From Candidatus Binatia bacterium (GTDB taxonomy: Bacteria > Desulfobacterota > Binatia > Bin18), in the NCBI GenBank assembly GCA_022820725.1, contig JAJEFA010000012.1, positions 62,001-126,000 of the forward strand: DNA of 64,000 bases, in the 5' to 3' direction. Under the pieces are notes generated by a model. That model made no database searches. It was not told the origin of the DNA and saw nothing but the letters and a program-made list of their open reading frames with translations. Within the stretch, counting starts at the first letter, position 1, and each line of letters opens with the position of its first letter. The position numbers and the translations under genes were made by a program. Below, one piece after another: positions 24,982 to 33,790 of the stretch.

Positions 24982-26334
24982 TTACTGTGGCGCCTTGACC
25001 TCAATGAGCGGAGAGGAACTGTCGAAGACGAGATGTCCGGCTTCTTCTTGCAACCGGTAGCGATGGGCTAGCTCTGTGGGGATGGTAACGTTCCGGTCTT
25101 GCGGAAACTTATCTAGATCCAGGTGTGGGCGGAGGAAGAATTTCTCCGGAGAATACACCAGGGACTGGGATTTGAGCGGGTACTTGAGCCAACTGCGACG
25201 CATGAAGTCGGGCTCAAACATCGTCTCTCGGTCTTCTGGAGCCCACTTCTTCACCCAGTGGGCGTCGTGAGCGCTATAACTCATCAGGTCGAGGGCGAGG
25301 TCGTAATAGAGCGTAAACAGTCCGGCATAGCCGCGTTCTTCCAATGCCGGGTTGGCGAGATAGGCATTCCGCACCTCAATCATCCGCAGTTGATTGTCGT
25401 TATCGTACTGCTCGATACGCAGCGGATAGAAACTGTGCTGATCGAACCAGTATATCAGCCGACTCATACGGTAGTGCGGTAACCAGTCTTCTTTCCTAGT
25501 CGCCTCAACCACATAACAAGACACTCCACCGTCTTCAGTATAATGCGGATAGGTATCGCCCAGCATTTTAATCTGATCCGACGGGACCTCATTAAAACTC
25601 CCGTCGGGCGTGGCCAAGGTGACCGTCGGGCGGGTATTTGGGAAACGAATAGTCTCGTGCAGCACATCCGTGCCAAGCAGGCGCCACGAGAACTCCCAGG
25701 CATCGCGTCCCACCACATCGTCAAAAGTCTGGACATTATTGGGGAAGCGCGCGTCCCGGCGGGGCTGGGGCTGGCGGCGTACGCGGCGCAGGTTTGGGCT
25801 GTAGATGAAATTGTCCAGTTTGGTTGTTTCTTCCTTGTCCGTCCGTCTCAAGATCCACAGGTCCTGAAGACCCTGGTTCTCAGGCGGGTAGGTATAGAAG
25901 AAGACCATCCGAAAATAGGCATCCCCTGGTGCCATACTGAGCTGGCCGGGCACCCCATACTCATCCGGGATATAATGGCTATAGGCTAGCGTGATACCTT
26001 CATCCAGAAAGCCGGTGCTGGTAATCGCGCCGAACACATCGGCCATAGCGTGCGACCAGCGGGCGATGTGCGGGAATTCCATGGCCCGATAGCCCATCTC
26101 TTCCGCGGTATAAGGCGGCTCAAAGGGATAGGCTTCTGCCGGGAGGTACGGAATCGTCGTATCGCGGGGGGTATCGACCCGGAGGTCGAGGCGCGCTTTT
26201 TCCGTCTCGGACAGCTCCGCTACGGTTTTCCAGGTTTTGCGCGGGTCGCCGTTCTGCTCGGCGGCTCCGGCGGTCGGAAGCGCCAGGCTGGACAGCAAGG
26301 CCCATACCGTCAGGGAAAAAAAGCGCCCGTTCAT
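24982..26334 (-). CDS. DUF1329 family exported protein (copy 1 of a tandem pair)
   Basis: This 450-residue protein has a signal peptide (about 1-24). Shared with the next gene are KTWKTVAELSETEKARLDLRVDTPRD, PYTAEEMGYRAMEFPH, NLRRVRRQPQPRRDARFPN and GRDAWEFSWRLLGTDVLHETIRFPNTR. The two differ widely elsewhere, so the duplication is old. It follows the DUF1302 gene by 49 bases and belongs to the same unit. The name DUF1329 is secure; the function is not known beyond the usual association with DUF1302 and RND-type exporters. No RND gene is in the window. Confidence 0.86.
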   Translation of the reverse strand: MNGRFFSLTVWALLSSLALPTAGAAEQNGDPRKTWKTVAELSETEKARLDLRVDTPRDTTIPYLPAEAYPFEPPYTAEEMGYRAMEFPHIARWSHAMADVFGAITSTGFLDEGITLAYSHYIPDEYGVPGQLSMAPGDAYFRMVFFYTYPPENQGLQDLWILRRTDKEETTKLDNFIYSPNLRRVRRQPQPRRDARFPNNVQTFDDVVGRDAWEFSWRLLGTDVLHETIRFPNTRPTVTLATPDGSFNEVPSDQIKMLGDTYPHYTEDGGVSCYVVEATRKEDWLPHYRMSRLIYWFDQHSFYPLRIEQYDNDNQLRMIEVRNAYLANPALEERGYAGLFTLYYDLALDLMSYSAHDAHWVKKWAPEDRETMFEPDFMRRSWLKYPLKSQSLVYSPEKFFLRPHLDLDKFPQDRNVTIPTELAHRYRLQEEAGHLVFDSSSPLIEVKAPQ

Positions 26335-26383
26335 AAGCTGCTCGTCTAGTGAGCGTTCTCCCTCTCTCCTTCGAGCGGGTCGG

Positions 26384-28012
26384 TCAGAACTCGTAACTCA
26401 GTTCCCAGCCGATATTGTCCCATTTATTATATTGACCGTACAAATCAGTCCGATCACCGCTACTGAACGCCGTATAGATGAGGCGGCCCGTAATGAATTG
26501 GGAAAAGCGGTAGCTCGAAACGAATTTCGTTTTTATGCCCTGCCACTTCTTCTGCGGCAGACTGATGACTGGAACGACGGTCAGCTCCAAACGCAAACGG
26601 TCGCGGGTGAAGCGAAACGGACGCCCAATAAACATAACCGGAAGGAGGCTCATTTCATCTCCGATTCCCCCGCCAAAGCCACCGCCGAGATTGCGACGCC
26701 AGTCAAAGGTATACAACAGGGAGGGCTGTATAATCGCGGAGGTGTTGCCGGGAAAGGCGAACTCCAACGCAATCGCGGCCCGCAAGGTGTCACGCCGAAT
26801 GATCCCAGAGTTGAGATATCCGTCCCGTGCGCGGTCCTGATGGTCAAAGTCGGCGAAAGGCACGTCCTTGGTCCACAGACCCTCAACCCGCAGCACAATC
26901 GGCAGTTCGCCGACAAGCGGCATATTCGAGAGGGCGGAAGCATAATCGGCGGTAATACCCAGATGATGCAAACGGGTAAAACGGGGCTGAAAGATCAGAT
27001 AGGGGTCCCCGGCAGCATCAATATCGCGATCGACAATGAAGGACGTCGGGTTTTTATTCCAGGCGTAATAATAGATGAGACCCCAAGTGAGCGGTTCCAT
27101 GGACACATCGAGGCGCAGGCCGTATTGATGGTCACCGAAGTCTCCCGTAGACGGCCGCTTCGTCTCTCTGAACTGATCCCCAGTCGCATCCTGCCGACCG
27201 TCCAGGATCGCCTTCGTCTCCGTATCCCTGGGCGAAGCCAGAGGCGAGTACCACGGCGAGCCTGGGACCGGATTGCGGTCCTGCTCGAAGTTGGGAATCC
27301 ACAGGAAGTTGAGAGAATTTGCCCCAAAGAAATAGGTCACATTTGCCATCCAGGCCGGCAGCCGGCGCCACTCGTAGTCACTCGCCTCAAGCTGGACGGA
27401 CTCGCGTCTGTCCATGCCGTTGATGACGTCAATAAACTGGCCGTCCATTTTTCCCCAGGCGATTTGCTGCTTGCCCAGGACGACGTCGAGGTTATGGGTG
27501 CGATAGCTGATGTATAACTCGCGTACGATACGCTCGAAGTTATGGTAGGCGCGGAATGTCTCGCTCGTCCGAGGGGCAAACAGACCGGCAGAGTCCTGCC
27601 AGTTGTACACGCTGTCGTACATGAAGTTATTGATATTGGTGATTTCGATATTGGGTGAGACTTGGTAGTGGAGTTCTAATTCCAACAAATTCTGCATCTG
27701 GGAAAAACGAAAGTCTTTCTGTCGATTGCCGATACGACGGTCGCCCGAGAGCTGGATATCAGACCATTGGCGGAGAAATCCCCGGAACGTCAGGGCCGGG
27801 ACCTGTCGTTCGACGGGTTGGCGGACGTAGCGCCCGGCCGGATCAAATGTAGACAGAAAGCGATCAAAGCGCGACCAGGCATTCACGACCTTATCAACCT
27901 GTTTGTCCATGAAATAGCCATAGCAGGGAGAAACATTGGCCGAGATTGCCAGGAGTAGCAGTCCGCCGAGGACGCTACTGACTACAGGTAGGAACCCGCG
28001 TTTACCGTGCAT
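26384..28012 (-). CDS. DUF1302 outer-membrane beta-barrel protein
   Basis: This 542-residue protein has a signal peptide (about 1-32). The rest alternates short amphipathic strands with aromatic girdle residues, and the chain ends in ...ELSYEF, a terminal Phe typical for BAM-inserted barrels. Segments such as NINNFMYDSVYNWQ, VVLGKQQIAWGKMDGQF and DVSMEPLTWGLIYYY fit the DUF1302 family, which is porin-like and seen next to DUF1329 genes in hydrocarbon, steroid and terpene degraders. It is the first gene of the DUF1302-DUF1329-DUF1329 unit and would form the outer-membrane channel or sensor. The substrate is unknown. The ATG at 28012 follows AAGGAAAG. Confidence 0.82.
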   Translation of the reverse strand: MHGKRGFLPVVSSVLGGLLLLAISANVSPCYGYFMDKQVDKVVNAWSRFDRFLSTFDPAGRYVRQPVERQVPALTFRGFLRQWSDIQLSGDRRIGNRQKDFRFSQMQNLLELELHYQVSPNIEITNINNFMYDSVYNWQDSAGLFAPRTSETFRAYHNFERIVRELYISYRTHNLDVVLGKQQIAWGKMDGQFIDVINGMDRRESVQLEASDYEWRRLPAWMANVTYFFGANSLNFLWIPNFEQDRNPVPGSPWYSPLASPRDTETKAILDGRQDATGDQFRETKRPSTGDFGDHQYGLRLDVSMEPLTWGLIYYYAWNKNPTSFIVDRDIDAAGDPYLIFQPRFTRLHHLGITADYASALSNMPLVGELPIVLRVEGLWTKDVPFADFDHQDRARDGYLNSGIIRRDTLRAAIALEFAFPGNTSAIIQPSLLYTFDWRRNLGGGFGGGIGDEMSLLPVMFIGRPFRFTRDRLRLELTVVPVISLPQKKWQGIKTKFVSSYRFSQFITGRLIYTAFSSGDRTDLYGQYNKWDNIGWELSYEF

Positions 28013-28031
28013 GAAATATCTTTCCTTGGTT

Positions 28032-29270
28032 TTACTCTACGGGTGTTGGGCGGCTGACAAGGATGCCGTCTCGCGCTAACCGCTCCAGTTGGTTAGCAGT
28101 ATAGTCCAAATAATTGCTGAGGATGGACTCATTGTGCTCGCCCAAATCTGGCGCTTCAAATGGGGCATCGGTTCTAGCCGGACTCGAAAAGCGGAACGGG
28201 AACCCAGGCAGAACAAAGTCACCTAACACTTTATCCTGTATTGGTCGGATGGCTTCCCGCTCAAGCAGATGGGGATGATTGACCACTTCTGGAATGGTCA
28301 GGACAGGGGCGGCCGGCACACGTTCGCGGTGCAGAGCTGCGACCGCCTCTTCCCGATTCGGCATGGTATCGAGCCAGGCTTCAATGGCTTGAATGAGTTC
28401 TCTTTTGTGATGGACCCGATCCCGGTTGGTACGGAAGCGTGGGTCTTCCACAAATTCCGGATGTCCAATGGTCCGCGCCACGCCTTGCCATTGGTGGTCA
28501 AGCGCCCCCACAATAACCACGAACCCATCTTTTGCCTGAAAAATACCGCACGGGGCCAGCCCCATATGGTGGGCACCACTCCGGGTCGGGACGAATTTGC
28601 CACCCGAGGCGCTATGCGACTGGATCGTAAAATCATGGGAGTGGATATAGGCATCGAGTAGCGACACGTCGATATACTGGCCTTCGCCTGTCCGCTCGCG
28701 GTGTAACAGGGCGCACGCAATCGCGCCGAAGGCATGCACTCCTGTACTCACATCGCCAATCGCAGCCTGGGGCATGGCCGGCGCCCGGCCACGTTCGCCA
28801 GTGACTTCATTGAAGCCGGAATACGCTTGGGCGATGAAATCATAGCCGGGCACATGGGACAGCGGGCCGGTCTGACCAAGGGCCGAGATCGAGCACATGA
28901 TGATACGCGAGTTCAGCTTTTGCAGTTCTTCATAGGCAAAACCGAGCCGCTTGATCGCGCCGGGACTATAGTTCTCGACCACCACATCCATATGCGGAAT
29001 GAGCCCGCGTACGATGTCCCGCCCCTCCTCCGTCTTCAGGTTCACACACAGGCTTTGTTTGCAGACATTGTGCTGAATGAAATAGCCACTGCGGCCTTTT
29101 TTCAGAATCCCGTTGAGGCGGGCCGGGTCTCCTTTCGGAGCCTGCTCAACCTTGATGACCTCAGCCCCCATTTCAGCTAGTAGGCGTGTCGTCGTCGGTC
29201 CGGCAACAATCTGCGTAAAGTCCAGCACTTTATAGCCAGCTAACATACCCTGACGTGACGCGCCTGCCAT
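28032..29270 (-). CDS. CaiB/BaiF family III CoA-transferase, copy 4 of 4
   Basis: This 412-residue enzyme of the formyl-CoA transferase fold moves CoA between carboxylic acids. Family marks are GYKVLDFTQIVAGP, GAEVIKVEQAPKGDP, VENYSPGAIKRLGFAYEEL and ALGQTGP. The catalytic Asp173 lies in AAIGDVSTGVHAFGA. The closing GEHNESIL is the usual C-terminal signature. It is separated by 207 bases from the other three transferases and runs towards the DUF1302 unit with only 19 bases between, so it may be the first gene of that unit. The acids used cannot be told. Confidence 0.88.
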   Translation of the reverse strand: MAGASRQGMLAGYKVLDFTQIVAGPTTTRLLAEMGAEVIKVEQAPKGDPARLNGILKKGRSGYFIQHNVCKQSLCVNLKTEEGRDIVRGLIPHMDVVVENYSPGAIKRLGFAYEELQKLNSRIIMCSISALGQTGPLSHVPGYDFIAQAYSGFNEVTGERGRAPAMPQAAIGDVSTGVHAFGAIACALLHRERTGEGQYIDVSLLDAYIHSHDFTIQSHSASGGKFVPTRSGAHHMGLAPCGIFQAKDGFVVIVGALDHQWQGVARTIGHPEFVEDPRFRTNRDRVHHKRELIQAIEAWLDTMPNREEAVAALHRERVPAAPVLTIPEVVNHPHLLEREAIRPIQDKVLGDFVLPGFPFRFSSPARTDAPFEAPDLGEHNESILSNYLDYTANQLERLARDGILVSRPTPVE

Positions 29271-29365
29271 ACTGAGTCCCCTTCTCTCAATAATTATAGA
29301 GTAGTTTGGCCGAATGGCTGAATGAAGGTTCAGTTATATGAACTGTCGCGATCCTAGCCACAAGC

Positions 29366-29386
29366 CACCACCGATGCAAGGTGGTG
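29366..29386. terminator. Hairpin between CoA-transferase genes
   Basis: CACCACC (29366-29372) and GGTGGTG (29380-29386) form a 7-base stem with a 7-base loop, about 90 bases downstream of the third transferase and upstream of the fourth. There is no T-run; it may mark an operon boundary within this 207-base gap, which otherwise shows nothing. Confidence 0.35.
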
Positions 29387-29477
29387 CTCTTCTGATTCTC
29401 TCATGCAGCGAGGGGCAGCTGAGCGAACCCGCCCTACACCCGCAGTTCAGCAATCAGGCTACCCTCCCCTCGCGGAG

Positions 29478-30695
29478 TTAGGTCAACACCTGCTCGTCTC
29501 GCAGCTTTTGCACCTCGTCGCCGGAATAGCCGAGAATCTCCTGCAACACATAGTCAGTGTGTTGCCCACGCTGTGGGGCCGCAGTTTGGACTTCGCACGG
29601 AGAGCCGCCCATCTGCCACGGGATGCCGGCGTGAATGCGTTTACCGAATTCGGGATGTTCCTTTTGTACCAGATAGCCGCGTTCTTCCAGATGCGGATTG
29701 GTTGCCAGATCTTTATTGCTCTGAGACGGGTAGGCAGCCACACCGGCGTTCTGCAGTACCTCCGTCACCTCCCAGCGGTCACGTTCGCTCGTCCAGGCCG
29801 TAATGAGTTCTTCGAGTGCATCCTCGTTCGCCTTCCGAGCCGCCGCATCGGTAAAACGTTTATCCGTGGCCAGTTCCGGTTGACCGATGGCCTGACACAG
29901 GGCCTGCCATTCCGCGTCGCTACCGCACACGATCGTCACCCACTTCTCGGCGTCGCCCTTACACTTAAAACAGCCGTGGGGTGCCATCCAGCGATCCCGG
30001 TTGCCGTCGCGTTCCGGCTGGGTCTGATTCATCATATAATCCATGATGCCTTCGGGCATCAGGACGAGCAGGGCTTCCCATAATGCCAGGTCAACGTGAA
30101 TCCCCTTGCCGGTGCGGTGACGATAGGCCAGCGCGGCCATGGCGGCAAACGAACCAAAGATGCCGGCGTTCGGGTCGCCATACGACATACCGATCTCCGC
30201 CGGCCCAACCCCTGGATAACCGGTCAAGGATGAGATTCCTGCCAACGGAACGGAAGCCGGCCCATAGCCCATATAGTGGCGTTCGGGACCGGTTTGCCCG
30301 TAGCCGCAGATTGAAATCATAATGATATCGGGTTTGAGTTCCTTGAGCGTGTCATAGCCAAAACCCATGCGGTCAATCGCCCCGGTTGAGAAGTTCTGCA
30401 CGACAATATCGCTCTTGGCAATGAGTTTTTTGACAATCTCGGACGCCTCGGGCCGGGCCAGATCAAGCTGGAGGCTTTTCTTACCCTGGCTGTATTGGTT
30501 GAAATAGCCAGCCCGGTTCGGCCCAGGTTCATTGTCCGCAAACGGCGGGATCAGACGGGTGACGCACGGACGCTTTTCACTCTCAATCCGAATCACTTCC
30601 GCGCCCATATGCGCCATTTGGAGCGTACAGTACGGTCCTGCCCAGGCCCAGGTAAAATCGGTTACGCGAATGCCTTCTAACGGTCGTCGTGCCAT
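29478..30695 (-). CDS. CaiB/BaiF family III CoA-transferase, copy 3 of 4
   Basis: This 405-residue CoA-transferase has the family marks GIRVTDFTWAWAGP, GAEVIRIESEKRP, VQNFSTGAIDRMGFGYDTL and GYGQTGPERHYMGYG. The catalytic Asp174 is in EIGMSYGDPNAGIFGSFA. The N-terminal TWAWAGPYCTLQMAHMG and the longer 41-60 loop differ clearly from the other copies, so it is not a recent duplicate. It lies 26 bases downstream of copy 2 on the same strand and is therefore co-transcribed. The acid and CoA donor are not predictable. Confidence 0.88.
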   Translation of the reverse strand: MARRPLEGIRVTDFTWAWAGPYCTLQMAHMGAEVIRIESEKRPCVTRLIPPFADNEPGPNRAGYFNQYSQGKKSLQLDLARPEASEIVKKLIAKSDIVVQNFSTGAIDRMGFGYDTLKELKPDIIMISICGYGQTGPERHYMGYGPASVPLAGISSLTGYPGVGPAEIGMSYGDPNAGIFGSFAAMAALAYRHRTGKGIHVDLALWEALLVLMPEGIMDYMMNQTQPERDGNRDRWMAPHGCFKCKGDAEKWVTIVCGSDAEWQALCQAIGQPELATDKRFTDAAARKANEDALEELITAWTSERDRWEVTEVLQNAGVAAYPSQSNKDLATNPHLEERGYLVQKEHPEFGKRIHAGIPWQMGGSPCEVQTAAPQRGQHTDYVLQEILGYSGDEVQKLRDEQVLT

Positions 30696-30721
30696 GACGT
30701 TCTCCTTTGCGGTCGGCTCCC

Positions 30722-31927
30722 TTAAACAATCCCGCCCTGCTTCAGCTCATCGATCTCGGCCTGAGAGAGCCCAATCCGGGCGTAGACCTCATTATTATGC
30801 TCGCCAAGCTGCGGCGCCGGACGACGCACGGCATAGCCAACGTCCTCCACCTTAAAAGGGGCACCCGGATATTGCAGCGTACCGGCTACCTGATGACTGA
30901 TTTCCGTAAAGAATTCACGCGCCTTGAGATGCTCCGAGGCCATCAAGTCTGACATGGTGTTTACTGGGGCCATACAGATACGGCGCTCTTGACCGGCTTT
31001 ATACAGGTCGGCAACCGTCCACTCTGCGGCGAACTCTTGAAGAAAGGGCATCAGGGCGTCATAGTTCTGCCCTCGGACGACGCGGTCGGCAAAAATCTCC
31101 AGGGTCGCCCATTCAGGGTTGCCCATCAGCTCGACAAAGCGCTGCCACTGGTCTTCTTCCACACAAACCACAAAGAGTTTTCCGTCTTTACAGTCGAGCA
31201 TGCACCAGGGATAGATGGACCGTCGTCCCAGCCGCGAGGTTTCCAGACCGCTATAGGTGAAGTGCATGAAATTCATTTCCAGGATGGCGGCAATACATTC
31301 TTGGATGGAGACATCGAGGTGCTGGCCTTCGCCCGTCAGACATTTATGGTAATACGCACCGAGCGTTGCCACGCCAGCGTGTACCCCGCCCTGAAAGTCG
31401 GTCTGATGGCCAAACGCTTTGAGGGGTGGCAGTTCCGGGTAATCGGAGGCACCTGGACTAATGAACGCCCACCCCCCGGCATTACTCGCCGTCAGATCAT
31501 AGCCGTGGTAGTCACTGTGCGGGCCGGTCTGACCAAAGTAGGAAATCGAGGTCATGATCAGACCTGGATTGATCTGACACAGTTTTGCATAATCCAGGCC
31601 GACCTCGGGCATCTCGCGCGGGCTGTAATTATGTAGCAGGATATCGGCCTGGGCGCATAAACTCTGCAAGACCGCCTGCCCCTTGGACTTGTGCAGATTC
31701 AGCGTCACGCCTTGTTTATTGGCGTTCAAGTATAGGAACAGGCCGCTCTTCTCGGCATGTGGGGTATCGCCGGGAAAGGGGCCTCGTTGTCGGGAGACAT
31801 CACCGTCCAACTCTTCGACTTTAACGACATTCGCACCAAAGTCGGCGAGCAGTTTGCCGGTATAGGCGGCAGAAACCATATTGCCGCACTCAACGACGTT
31901 AATCCCTGACAGGAGTTGTTCAGCCAT
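30722..31927 (-). CDS. CaiB/BaiF family III CoA-transferase, copy 2 of 4
   Basis: This 401-residue CoA-transferase carries GINVVECGNMVSAAYTGKLLADFG, LLHNYSPREMPEVGLDYAKL and YFGQTGPHSDYHGYD. Asp177 in GHQTDFQGGVHAG is in the catalytic place. GQHLDVSIQECIAAILEMNF and the final GEHNNEVYARIGLS are typical. It lies 31 bases after copy 1. Copies 1-3 form a compact unit, suggesting they act on related acyl groups or form mixed complexes; that is inference. Confidence 0.88.
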   Translation of the reverse strand: MAEQLLSGINVVECGNMVSAAYTGKLLADFGANVVKVEELDGDVSRQRGPFPGDTPHAEKSGLFLYLNANKQGVTLNLHKSKGQAVLQSLCAQADILLHNYSPREMPEVGLDYAKLCQINPGLIMTSISYFGQTGPHSDYHGYDLTASNAGGWAFISPGASDYPELPPLKAFGHQTDFQGGVHAGVATLGAYYHKCLTGEGQHLDVSIQECIAAILEMNFMHFTYSGLETSRLGRRSIYPWCMLDCKDGKLFVVCVEEDQWQRFVELMGNPEWATLEIFADRVVRGQNYDALMPFLQEFAAEWTVADLYKAGQERRICMAPVNTMSDLMASEHLKAREFFTEISHQVAGTLQYPGAPFKVEDVGYAVRRPAPQLGEHNNEVYARIGLSQAEIDELKQGGIV

Positions 31928-31958
31928 AACAGTCCTCCTTTGTTGAGGCTTTGATTGT

Positions 31959-33188
31959 TCAAATGACGCCGCGTGCTGTCAGGGCGGCCAGTTCATCTGA
32001 GCTAAAATGTAATAAACCAGAATAGATCTCTTGGTTATGTTCCCCAATTTCCGGTCCCGACCAGCGTGCCTCGCCGGGGGTCTCGCTGAGTTTGGGGACG
32101 ATGCCAGGCATTTTGAGTTCACCCAGGACCCGGTCGTGCAAGGAAACCAGCATATCGCGTGCCGCAAAATGCGGGTCGTGAACGATGTCCGCTATGCTGT
32201 AGACCGGACCGGCGGGAATGGTTGCCCCCTCGATCAGCGGTAGCAATGCTGACAGCTCATAGGTCGCCGTCCAGTCCGAGACAATGGCATCGATGGCCTC
32301 ACGGTTTTCAGCCCGCACGACCTGGTTCTCAAAACGGGGATCAGTGAGCAGTTCTTCACGATTCATGAGCTTACACAGCCGCCTGAACAATCCATCCGTG
32401 TTGGCGGCAATCACAATCCATTGCTCATGTTTACACGGGTAGAGATTGGACGGGGCAAAGCCGGGCAGCAAGGTTCCGGTCCGCGTCCTCTGGTAGCCGG
32501 TTTTTTCATATTCCGTCAGGGTCGCCTCCAGCACGGCAAACACCGCTTCATATAAAGCCGTATCGATCACCTGGCCGGTTCCGCCGTTGACATCACGATT
32601 GTAGAGCGCCATCAGTGTGCCCAGCGCGGCAAACATACCGGCCAGAGAGTCACCAATACTGATCCCCACCCGACAGGGGGGCCGGTCTGGAAAGCCAACC
32701 AGATGGCGCAGACCGCCAAAGGCTTCGGCCACGGCGGCAAAGCCGGGTTTTTCTCGATACGGGCCGGTTTGTCCGTACCCGGAGACGCGGGCAAAGACGA
32801 GACCCGGATTCAGCTCACGCAAGACCTCATAGCCGAGGCCCCATTCTTCAAAAACTCCAGGGCGAAAATTTTCTACGAGGACATCAGATTGACAGACCAA
32901 GCGGCGCAACAGTTCCTGTCCTTCGGGGTCACGCAGGTTGAGGGAAATACATTTCTTATTGCGGGCCACGCTCGGCCACCACAGGCTCTTACCGTCCACC
33001 AGAGACTGGCCGACCGTACGCATGGGGTCGCCCTTGTGGGGGGCTTCGACTTTAATGACTTCAGCCCCAAAGTCGGCGAGCAGGCGGGCGCAAAACGGGC
33101 CGGCCAGAAGAACGCCACATTCAATAACCCGGATACCGGCCAGCGGACCGCCAAGTTGACTGCCCTTTGTTCCCATATCGTTTCGCAT
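31959..33188 (-). CDS. CaiB/BaiF family III CoA-transferase, copy 1 of 4
   Basis: This 409-residue CoA-transferase is the first gene of the transferase unit, divergent from the small protein at 33317. It carries GIRVIECGVLLAGPFCARLLADFGAEVIKVEAPHKGDPMR, LVENFRPGVFEEWGLGYEVL, GYGQTGPYREKPGF and the catalytic Asp180 in GISIGDSLAGMFAALG. It closes with GEHNQEIYSGLL. The start may be ATG 33188 or the ATG four codons on at 33176; neither has a strong ribosome site. It is the most canonical of the four copies. The substrate is unknown. Confidence 0.88.
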   Translation of the reverse strand: MRNDMGTKGSQLGGPLAGIRVIECGVLLAGPFCARLLADFGAEVIKVEAPHKGDPMRTVGQSLVDGKSLWWPSVARNKKCISLNLRDPEGQELLRRLVCQSDVLVENFRPGVFEEWGLGYEVLRELNPGLVFARVSGYGQTGPYREKPGFAAVAEAFGGLRHLVGFPDRPPCRVGISIGDSLAGMFAALGTLMALYNRDVNGGTGQVIDTALYEAVFAVLEATLTEYEKTGYQRTRTGTLLPGFAPSNLYPCKHEQWIVIAANTDGLFRRLCKLMNREELLTDPRFENQVVRAENREAIDAIVSDWTATYELSALLPLIEGATIPAGPVYSIADIVHDPHFAARDMLVSLHDRVLGELKMPGIVPKLSETPGEARWSGPEIGEHNQEIYSGLLHFSSDELAALTARGVI

Positions 33189-33316
33189 ATCAGCGCACGT
33201 ACTGTTTCGCGGGCACGATAAGCCCTCTGGGTGCCAGGGTCAAGATCGTTACTGCTACGACCAACTTGCACCAAGCTGTCAAAAATGGTCAGTATGCGCA
33301 GGAGTTGAACGTTCGT

Positions 33317-33790
33317 ATGGATTTCAAAGCCATTGGGGCAGTTGCTGAGATCATAAGCGCAGTTGGCGTTATCGCCTCGCTGGTCTATCTCGCCATCCAG
33401 GTACGGCAGAATACCCGCGCGGTCCGCAACTCCACCCATCACGCCCTGACAACAACCCGACTGGACTATATTGCCCTGGTGGCCGAGAGCCCCGATCTCT
33501 CTCGAATTTTACGCGTTGGATCGGAAGACTACGCCGCGCTGGCCGAAGACGAGCAGCACCGTTTTGATCTGATTATGTATTATTCCTTCTCCGCTGGTGA
33601 AAACTTCTTCTATCAATACACCCAAGGAGCCTTAGACCAGGAACAGTGGGAGCGCTGGTGTGAGACCTTACGACAATATTTTACCCAGCAGGGGATTCGG
33701 GAGTGGTTTGCCTCGACACCACGACGGTTTAGCGCGAGTTTTTCCGACTTTTTAGAGAACGAATTCAAGAAAGCCGACCAGACACAATGA
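33317..33790 (+). CDS. Small membrane-anchored protein of unknown function
   Basis: This 157-residue protein is not assigned to a named family here. It has one N-terminal hydrophobic segment (about 6-25: IGAVAEIISAVGVIASLVYLAI), then a helical cytoplasmic or periplasmic part with VRQNTRAVRNSTHHALT and many aromatic residues. Proteins with this VYLAIQVRQNT start are common as hypothetical proteins in environmental bacteria. The ATG at 33317 follows AGGAG; the frame is open back to 33167 without conserved features. Its TGA overlaps the ATG of the next gene (ATGA), so the two are translationally coupled. Confidence 0.7.
   Translation: MDFKAIGAVAEIISAVGVIASLVYLAIQVRQNTRAVRNSTHHALTTTRLDYIALVAESPDLSRILRVGSEDYAALAEDEQHRFDLIMYYSFSAGENFFYQYTQGALDQEQWERWCETLRQYFTQQGIREWFASTPRRFSASFSDFLENEFKKADQTQ

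Noticed and set aside
26237..27517. Plus-strand open frame of 426 codons
   Set aside because: It is antisense to the DUF1302 and DUF1329 genes; the translated protein has no domain or membrane pattern.
28032..33188. Possibility that the four CoA-transferases are an assembly duplication
   Set aside because: The four proteins differ strongly along their whole length and have different loop lengths, so they are true paralogues.
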